The notes beneath the pieces were generated by a model. The model was given only the letters and a program-made list of their open reading frames with translations, had not been told where the DNA came from and did not search any database. From Beroe forskalii (Eukaryota > Ctenophora > Nuda > Beroida > Beroidae), in NCBI GenBank assembly GCA_011033025.1, contig WFMF01000106.1, positions 310,001 to 374,000 on the forward strand: a DNA stretch of 64,000 nt. The letters run 5' to 3'. The stretch's first letter is position 1; every line of letters begins with the position of its first letter. The position numbers and the translations under genes are program-made. Shown here piece by piece: positions 57,001 to 64,000 of this stretch.

Positions 57001-59392
57001 CATAACTTACCTATACCCCATTTTTTCAAATAAACTTCTGTGATCTTAAGCAGATTTATTCTCAATTCTGCTCACTTTTACTTTAGTAAAAAACTCAGTA
57101 AATCCATCTGCTGTCCATGCTAATTGCTAGTTCAACTGGTCGAAGAGATACTTATAATGTGAGAACTGAGAAAGTCAGGAAAATATTTTACCACAGTACC
57201 ACACACACATAAGAATGGTGATTCATGTTCTGATGTAATTATCATACCATTCTAGACCATGATAATGACATCATCCATGTTATTTACGTGATGAATCAGT
57301 GGTTTGAGTACTTCCTTACCTAATTCCAACCATATTTTGCAGCCGGTATTATGCAAAAAGCAGGAAAATATTGGGATTCTTTTGTTATGAACAATAAAAT
57401 GACAAAATGCAGCTCGTCTTCAGTTAAGGCTGCCTTGTTACACCAGCTTTGGATCACCCCAGGAAAAGCACGACTTACAAAATCACTTAAAATCAGACAG
57501 AACTACTATCCACCTAGCTACCGATTGTTACAATTTTGATTGAATACAAAAATTGACAGAACCAATTTTGATAATCAACTTTGTACGAACACGACAATGA
57601 TTTTACCCCGAAAACCGAACTCGAAGTTTTTCTGACGCGTTTCTGTAAGACTGCCTGATTGAGATGATCATTACATGACTCATGCTGATTATGTTCAGCA
57701 GGAATAGAAAAACGCAAGGCAACCTATCAGACAAATCACACCCACAAACAAATAACTCACACCCACGTAAACAAACAAACGAACAAGCAACTCACACACA
57801 CCGCACACGTAGTCCTTGGTGCATTGGTTGCACCCTCACTCCAGCAAATAAACAAACAAACAGCTCACAAACACTCAAACTCACAAACGAACGGACAGAC
57901 ATAGAAACAAACAACCACACAAACAAACAAACATCTCCCACTGCCGCAGTCCTTGTCGGGTGTGGTAAGGTTGCACATGGCACTCCCCTCGTACTCGTAC
58001 CAGTAGTGCGTGCCATTGGTTGCACCCTCACTCCAGTCACTCGATGTAGTCCGTACTCCGTGACAACCTCCTGACCCTCTGAAATAGGGGGCAGGGGTTG
58101 AGTTAAAAACGCCATTTTTATTGTTCAGGCATGCTAAAAACTGGAATGAGGGAAGTTTCAATTGTCAAATTAGCAAATGAAGTTATGAGAATTCTTGCTT
58201 TTTGGGAAATCCTTCCTGGTGTCCCCTCCTGAAATTCCGGAATCCGTGACTCCAATCTTGGTGTGAAGATATTTGTAGCGATGGCATTCTCCCCCAAAAA
58301 TGTAACTTCAAAAAAGAAAAAAAAGCCAAAATAATTTCAGAGAATAAAGGTGCGAAAACCCAGCTCAAAATTCCCATAGTGGGTTATACGTATAGGATAG
58401 AGCATAATCATACAATAAACCGAATACCTGCAAATTATTGTATTGCATATAATCAGGCTAAGTACACACTGTACAACCGTTTACGCATGTATCTACATTG
58501 TAAACCGGACCGTACTTTGGTCTGTGATTCATGTGTCTCACAGTTTATTCCCACACAACAACGTGAACTTCGATAGCCCAAGCAGAGCTTTAGCCCATAA
58601 TGAATTAGAATACGCGTACATTCTCAGATACAAATACCAAGCAGGTCCGCAGTCCATACATTCGACCATTTCTAAGAATTCTTTTGAAATGATTCTCGAC
58701 AACTTGAATTAAATACAACAATTCAGAGCGAAAATAAAATCCTTTCAAGTCATGAATCGCCTTGGACTGTCCACCACGTGGCATCTCGCAGCGTTCACTG
58801 ACCAGTAACTCTCAGTAAAAGAGTAAATGTTATAGTAAACAGTTGAGCAGCAATTTAGTGCTATGTATACGACAGGTTGATCACAGCCTTTACCCGTTAT
58901 ACAATAAAATATATAAAACGGCGTTGCGCGTATCCTACGTTCTATCCTAACTCCCCGAGAGGCGAGAGGTAAGTTCCTAAAAACTCACAGCGCAGGTCAG
59001 ATCTGTGATTTGAGTCTCTAATACTCTAAAAACTCACAGCGCAGGTCAGATCTGTGATTTGAGTCTCTAATACTCTAAAAACTCACAGTACAGGTAAGAT
59101 CTGTGATTTGAGTCTCTAATACTCTAAAAACTCACAGTACAGGTAAGATCTGGGGGTTACGTCTCTAAAAACTCACAGGGCAGGTGAGATCTGGTTAGCA
59201 GCGATGGGGAGATCAACCAGAGCAGCAGTACAGATGAGGGGCAAGTTTACCAGGTTCCCAGTCACGTGATCCATGGTATAGTCTCCCAGGAAGGGCGTGG
59301 GAACTTGGAAGAAGGTATGCTCCCAGGAGGGTTGTGCGAGGAAAGAGGGACTGGGTGCCGGTATACACGCGGAGAAAGGATGTATATGACGG
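47192..59392 (-). CDS. DGKZ/DGKI-like: Type IV diacylglycerol kinase (DGK zeta/iota-like), first exon(s) perhaps beyond window
   Basis: Phosphorylates diacylglycerol to phosphatidic acid, ending DAG signalling. Minus-strand exons in order: 59392-59177, 58078-57942, 56916-56820, 56632-56443, 56088-55984, 54174-54037, 53017-52892, 52435-52249, 50773-50680, 50525-50435, 50233-50036, 49868-49761, 49550-49379, 49165-49042, 48829-48651, 48410-48180, 48003-47949, 47828-47634 and 47395-47192. About 949 codons, close to vertebrate DGK zeta (about 930). Domains: C1A, C1B, basic segment, DAGKc, DAGKa, ankyrin repeats and a C-terminal GTPV. C1 domains plus ankyrin repeats define type IV among DGKs (established). 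Phases agree at all junctions except 48651/48410, which is off by one and may hide a short exon or a different acceptor. Confidence 0.95.
48180..49165 (-). CDS. DGK linker exons between catalytic core and ankyrin repeats
   Basis: 49165-49042 gives [20 protein letters not shown], ending the accessory domain. For 48829-48651 the acceptor after a C-rich tract at 48830 keeps frame ([20 protein letters not shown]); an acceptor further upstream does not. 48410-48180 has [20 protein letters not shown], like KLSPKWCFLDATTASRFYRI in DGK zeta. The junction between the last two is off by one base with the acceptor chosen; another AG at 48368-48367 would fit. Confidence 0.75.
49379..53017 (-). CDS. DGK catalytic and accessory domain exons
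   Basis: Seven exons. 53017-52892 has [15 protein letters not shown], the nucleotide-binding entry. 52435-52249 has [20 protein letters not shown] and [12 protein letters not shown], the DGK signature; the split alanine joins to [19 protein letters not shown] in 50773-50680. 50525-50435 is an acidic linker ([12 protein letters not shown]). 50233-50036 has [20 protein letters not shown] and [19 protein letters not shown]. 49868-49761 has [20 protein letters not shown] and 49550-49379 has [20 protein letters not shown] and QVDG. All catalytic glycines are intact, so the kinase should be active. The 50435 donor (CCT|GTCAAG) is weak but keeps phase. Confidence 0.95.
54037..54174 (-). CDS. DGK basic MARCKS-like (nuclear/PKC-site) exon
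   Basis: One exon, 46 codons, rich in Arg, Lys and Ser: [27 protein letters not shown], ending EEFKRPFH. It sits where DGK zeta has its MARCKS phosphorylation-site homology, which in that protein is a nuclear localisation signal controlled by PKC. The same role here is inferred from place and composition. Confidence 0.85.
55147..55668. repeat. 40-bp minisatellite in a DGK intron, 13 copies
   Basis: Unit TACCACCCTATGGTTACACG plus ACACTTACTGGGGGTAAAGA. Nearly perfect, with slight variation at ttacggtagg/ttacggtggg. On the DGK sense (minus) strand each unit has TTTACCCCCAG followed at once by TAAGTG, that is, an acceptor-like and a GTAAGT donor-like site overlapping. High identity between copies suggests recent expansion or homogenisation. 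Confidence 0.95.
55984..58078 (-). CDS. DGK C1A and C1B zinc-finger exons
   Basis: Four exons. 58078-57942 has [19 protein letters not shown] with the first histidine and cysteines, where DGK zeta has DWSESATYGEHIWFE. 56916-56820 follows through a second AG acceptor that keeps phase and gives [19 protein letters not shown]. 56632-56443 begins C1B ([30 protein letters not shown]). 56088-55984 ends it with [19 protein letters not shown] and the IIPPYWIV stretch seen before the basic segment in type IV DGKs. Zinc ligands (His/Cys) of both fingers are present. Confidence 0.92.
57775..57846 (-). pseudogene. Partial copy of the DGK C1A exon inside the following intron
   Basis: On the minus strand, TGGAGTGAGGGTGCAACCAA of the exon at 58036-58010 recurs at about 57843-57818 and is followed by AAGGACTACGTGTGCGGTG and GTGAGT. 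In the exon frame it reads WSEGATN then TTCAVC, keeping a C-x-x-C. It lacks most of the exon, so it looks like a degraded partial duplication rather than an alternative exon. Confidence 0.45.
58977..59200 (-). repeat. Tandem copies of the DGK exon-1 splice donor, five copies
   Basis: The block ACTCACAG (minus GTGAGT donor) recurs at 58983, 59032, 59081, 59130 and 59171: period 49 bp, the last step 41. Each copy carries AGATCT, a CCTG exon-end segment and the GTGAGTTTTTAGAG donor. The copy at 59171 is joined to the open frame. The other four lie downstream in the intron and would give a TGA stop if used. Confidence 0.9.
59177..59392 (-). CDS. First visible DGK exon, N-terminal segment of unknown kind
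   Basis: Reads ...[18 protein letters not shown], then [19 protein letters not shown] and [17 protein letters not shown] before the donor GTGAGT at 59176. Phase matches the C1A exon. It does not resemble the N-terminus of vertebrate DGK zeta that I recall. Entry is probably at a TTTTATAG acceptor (59400-59393), but an in-frame ATG inside it (DYTMDHV) could be the start instead. Its donor is copied in tandem downstream. Confidence 0.6.
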
Positions 59393-61293
59393 CTATAAAA
59401 TACTAGATTACACTAAATTTGATGACTGGGACTTTAGTGAGAAGTAGGCGTATGAAGAAGGATGTGTGATGGCAGATAAAAATTCAGTGAATACAAATTT
59501 GGGAAGTAGGAACAGATAGTACGACAAAAAATACAAAATTTCTAGCAGGAACTAAGATTCAAATGTCTCATTGAAACAAGGAAATGAGCTATTCAACAAC
59601 AGCTAATATCTCGTTGAAACAAGAACGAGGAAAAAGAAGGTTTACCGCATACCTCCGTCCAACTCCAAGTATGGTATCACAAAGTTTAAACCCGTACGGC
59701 GTACAAAGAACAATCGCAGCCCAAGGTTTTAATTAATCAAGGAACAAATATATTTTCAAGACGTTCGGCCTCTTGGACAATCGGTGCAGTGTGAATGAAT
59801 GTGTGAATGGCAAAAGTGTGTGAAAAACCTAAATGCCAGACGTATATACCATCCGTCAATGGAATGCGTTGAAAAACGTCAATTTGCAATCAATTATTTT
59901 CTCATGTTCAGGAAAACGCCTGCGTGATATTTTGAAAACATCATGCTGCACTACGTTCTTATGTTAGCAAAAACAAACAAAACTCAAAATACATGAAGAC
60001 ATTTATATATTGTATGAAACGTAAATATATAACTCAAACAACCACAACCATTTACAATACCACAGCTGCTAGGAATGAACAGATACCAAGTTAACTTGAC
60101 ACCAGTCACACAACTATATGCCTATTATGCCTAATTCAACAGATGGTAGGAGGGTAAAACCTGCATTGTCCTTGAACCAAGCTTCTAGATATGTGTGTCC
60201 TTGAATACCCAGAACAATGCAACAATGCAAACCCTATCTTATAAATAATCCCTTCCATCAAAAGTTCATCTTATATAAAAGTTAGGACTATAATCACTTC
60301 CATAAAACAGCTAAACTTTTACAAAAGTTAAGACTATAATCACTACCAAACAATAAACAGAGTTAAACTCCAACTAACTAACTGAACTACTGAGTGACTG
60401 GAGGAAGCGAGTACAAATTCCAACAACGACGGATAAAATGATTTTATACAGCAACTCCAACAGCAACTGTATATCATGTTATGCTACGGGTAGCTACCCA
60501 CTATCAGAATGACCTTATGACAACTGCAAATTCCGATGCAAACAAGAACCAAACTATACCAGTAATGAGTGTGAAATGACGTGCTCGACAGAATGTGCTG
60601 AAATATGAAACTTCCGATATAACAACTAACAAAATACCAATTTCACGATTGTAACATCATATACACTATCATGGCACCTTTACAAACGAATACACACGAA
60701 TTGCAGAAATAAAGTGGCAAGACTATAATCTTATAATAAATCTAGCAGCGGATTGCGACTGTATCACACCCTAACGTTCACCAAACTAAAATCACTATCA
60801 CACCAAGAAAGCAAGAAATAAAGTGACAAACCTAGAAAATTTCGTACTACGACTAAAACTAACAAAATAATACTCGACACACCCCAACACACCAATATAC
60901 ACACTGGCTCCGTATTACGACTTAAACTACCACACTCAAACCAAACCTTGACAAAATAATAAAATCACACTAAAACTGGGAAAAATACCACACCTCGACA
61001 CGCTAATATACACACGGCAGAACTGACAATAAATCCGACTGCGTAAAGCGGACAGAACAGAGGAACATATAACATATTGACAACACATCGCGACTATATT
61101 GTGTGCTAATAAGCAGAATAGAGAGATTTAATATGCACACACACACCATGCGACTACAGTGTCGTAGGTAATATAATATATACGTGTGCTGTGACGTCAT
61201 AGAACTCTCCGAGCGTAATGACGGAATAATGACGGTAAATATCATCGGAGTATTGACATTATAGCAAATTACCGAAGTAAAGAAACATGCATA

Positions 61294-62220
61294 GGGGAGA
61301 TAGGCGGCAAATGGGACAGTTTGTCAAATGGGACAGCTTCATATCTCACTTAATTTTGGTCACAATGTAACATGAGACCTTTGAATATGTTCCAATTAGT
61401 GGAACATAGATGGGAATTGAATTGCAGGTTGAATGCAATAAGAATCACGGTTTAAGGCTACAAAGCTGAACGAAGTCATCAGAACTAGGAAGTTGAGATT
61501 TTCATTTCGACTGTTGTGTTCGCATTATTGTTTTTAGGTCGCTTTTTTCGGTTTTATAGCCGATATCAGACATCTTATGATGTTATTCAAACGTCAAAAA
61601 ACGTTGCTTCTCTAATATTCAGAATATATTATGCGAATTATGCATGCCATGTGAAATGGTCAAATGGGACAGATCGAAATTTGGAAAATGGGACACCCTT
61701 TCGGCAGAATATTTCCATCTCATTAAACGTATTATTGCTTTTTGACCAACTTGAATTAATAGAAATAGCGTATTTTTCATCATGGAACAGCCGTACTGGT
61801 GTATTCGGCATTTCTCATCAACTTCGAAAATTTTCTCTCTTATTCCAGGCTAAAACTGATTATGGCATGTTTGCACGGTTTTTTCAAATCTGATCAAAAA
61901 GTCCATTTCTAATGCACAAAAATATCAAAATGACATCAGACACCCAATATCAGGCAGCAGACAACTATGGGGACTGGGTTTTTGCGTGATGGGACAGGGT
62001 GTCCCATTTGGTAATCATGGCACTTATAAAATGGGACACTGTCCGTCCAATGGGACAGCTCATTATCTCAGAAACCCTTCATATTAATGACCTTGGAATG
62101 TGCAACAGAACATATTTCCACAATTCGAGTATCCTGGAACATAAATTTCACACAAAGCGTAGATCCTTTCATTCAAAATGTTCATCTCAAATTTTTGTCC
62201 CATTTGCCGCCTATCTCCCC
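61294..62220. mobile_element. 927-bp DNA element with 25-bp inverted ends and TA target duplication
   Basis: Starts GGGGAGATAGGCGGCAAATG and ends with its complement; TA flanks both sides (61292-61293, 62221-62222). AAATGGGACA or its complement recurs near both ends and in the middle (e.g. 61325, 61663, 61686, 62027), like subterminal transposase-binding repeats. Open stretches of 125 and 74 codons (61516-61893, 61999-62223) match no transposase I know. Probably non-autonomous; superfamily unresolved. Confidence 0.75.
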
Positions 62221-62989
62221 TAAGTTCTAAAGCCTTTCATTGCGTTTGCGTATCATGCACGAAATTTGAAGATTGCAATTGATGGGTATGCAGGGGATCA
62301 GCTGATTTTGTATGGATTATTATGACGAAACAGCTTTCACAACATAAAATATCGTAAAACAATTTGATCATACAAAAAACTAATGATTCTATTTCGAAAC
62401 ACACAGCTCCTCACATATCACAAAACAATAGTGCCTCCTGCAACAGTCCAGCATTGCAGCAGCTGCTGGATGTACAACACACAAACACACACATCTCTAG
62501 CTGAGATTTACACCAACATACCTACTACTACACCAGCTAGTGAGTCTTTGAGTAATAATACAGGCGCAAACCTACGTCTATATCTCCACAAACCTACAAA
62601 CAAAGCTACAAACAAAGCTGACAAACCTACAGACAAACCAAAGCTATGCAGGAGATAATAAGTATTGGTGGAATAAATCTGGTATCAGATAACACACATG
62701 TTTATCATTTCCAAACGAGCATCACGAGCGAAGATCACGAGCATCATGAGCTACGTATATTTCATGATATATTTCATACATAACAAGTGATATATATTTT
62801 ACTAATTTAACTAACTGAAATACAAAGAGGAAATATATATCTAACATTGTTTGGGGTCATTGTGATGTGTTGAATTGGTGCGTTGATGACGTTGATTAGT
62901 GTATCATATTTTAAGTGCAAGGTCAGGAGGAATAACACATGTATTATGTTCCAGGTGTCTCGGATGATGACCGCAAATTATTGGTTTTT

Positions 62990-63085
62990 ATACCTCTGTG
63001 ATTGAAGGGTTATTAGTGACAACAGTGAAGTGACAACAGTAGTGTGACAACAATGAAGTGACAACAGTGAAGTGACAACAGACAG
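62990..63085. repeat. Short tandem repeat around GTGACAACAGTGAA
   Basis: Five to six copies of a 14-17 bp unit, imperfect. Simple repeat. Confidence 0.8.
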
Positions 63086-64000
63086 TAGCGGAGAAACGAG
63101 CATTAAACACACTGACTAGAAGATAAAGACAACCCTGTTGCATTGTGACAAGAGTATAATGGATGAAATGGATGGTCATCAAGGAATGTAGTAAATTGTG
63201 ATAAGGTACTACCGTGTACTCAAGTTGTTTTCCGGAGTAGAAGGAAAGCAAGGTAGCGAAATAACGTACATATGTCCATATACCCGTATATAAACATTCA
63301 TGAACATCGTCGATTTATGGCACAGAAGCAGGAAGGAAAAGCAAAATTGTTGTCATAATTAAATCAAAATTTTTCGTGTTTGACGGGCAGTACTTATGTA
63401 GTTATGTGTCAAATGTTGACGCAGAGAATACGTGAATGTCGTCTGGTCCTGTCAGCTTATGTCTGAATTATATGCAGAGGATAATAAAATAATAATTTTT
63501 TGATTCCTGCTCTGAATGCGTTCAGAAAATGGGTACCATGACATTGACAGTGACATCTGAGAAAGGGCATCGCCCATACAAGTGTAAACACGTAAGCAAA
63601 AGAGGAGGACTTATGATACCAACGTTGTAAAATATGAAAGTACTGTACCTATGAAAGCTCAAAATACCCTGAAGAATGTCAAACAGCGACATTTAATTAC
63701 CTACCTTAATATTTTTATTACGGAATAAACACATTTAACTATTTAAGTATTTAATTCATTAATTAGTTAATTATGGGATACATTATACAGAGACCTTAAA
63801 CGACATGGTACCATGAAGTCAAACAGAAACCAACAATCAAAATTGACTAAGACTTGAAGGATTCGTTTTTCATGGAAGACCTATGGAAATTGATAGCTCA
63901 ATGAATGATCTGACATGATAATTCTCGATGAAAGCAAGACATTTCAATCATTGACAGTAACAATTCTTCGTTAAATAACATCAAGAGTGTAGGAGCTCCA

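Larger units (their letters stand above)
59393..64000. other. DNA upstream of the visible DGK exons
   Basis: Either first intron or promoter side of the DGK gene. The 61.3-kb DNA element, a small duplication (acaaaagttaagactataatcac at about 60280-60350) and a simple repeat at 63.0 kb are all I can support. No upstream exon found. Confidence 0.6.

Overview
The window is animal nuclear DNA, AT-rich, with long repeat-filled GT-AG introns. Three protein genes can be read from it. A GAP1-family Ras GTPase-activating protein and a type IV diacylglycerol kinase are both animal signalling proteins. A membrane fusogen of the nematode EFF-1/AFF-1 type lies between them. I cannot name the species. The non-canonical repeat content and the patchy known distribution of EFF-1/AFF-1 proteins suggest an invertebrate, but nothing here fixes the phylum.

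Layout. From 1 to about 39.6 kb the plus strand carries the RASA2/RASA3-like gene. Nineteen exons are visible, from the end of the first C2 domain through the second C2, the RasGAP domain, PH, Btk-type zinc motif and stop. Its early introns reach 9 kb and hold a Penelope-like retroelement remnant, minisatellites, a large foldback and several copies of a short palindromic repeat. The minus-strand fusogen gene (39.8-41.7 kb) is convergent with it. Two spliced plus-strand exons at 42.0-42.3 kb may be a far 3' UTR of the RasGAP gene, which would nest the fusogen in an antisense intron. From 42.4 to 47.2 kb is intergenic DNA with a CCAAT-box minisatellite, a palindromic GC-rich satellite and a MITE. 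From 47.2 to at least 59.4 kb the minus strand carries the DGK gene (19 exons seen: C1A, C1B, basic MARCKS-like segment, catalytic domain, accessory domain, ankyrin repeats, PDZ-type C-terminus). From 59.4 to 64 kb I found no exon, only a 927-bp TA-flanked DNA element and simple repeats.

How they fit together. The RasGAP and the DGK both act on membrane signalling: one turns off Ras, the other removes diacylglycerol, which drives RasGRP and PKC. Their adjacency need not mean joint control. The fusogen is the striking gene: a 586-residue type I membrane protein with the cysteine pattern and W-rich core motif of EFF-1/AFF-1. A second striking pattern is that tandem duplications sit exactly on splice junctions in at least four places in two genes, producing runs of duplicate donors or acceptors. 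One of these keeps frame and could add 10-residue repeats to the RasGAP protein.
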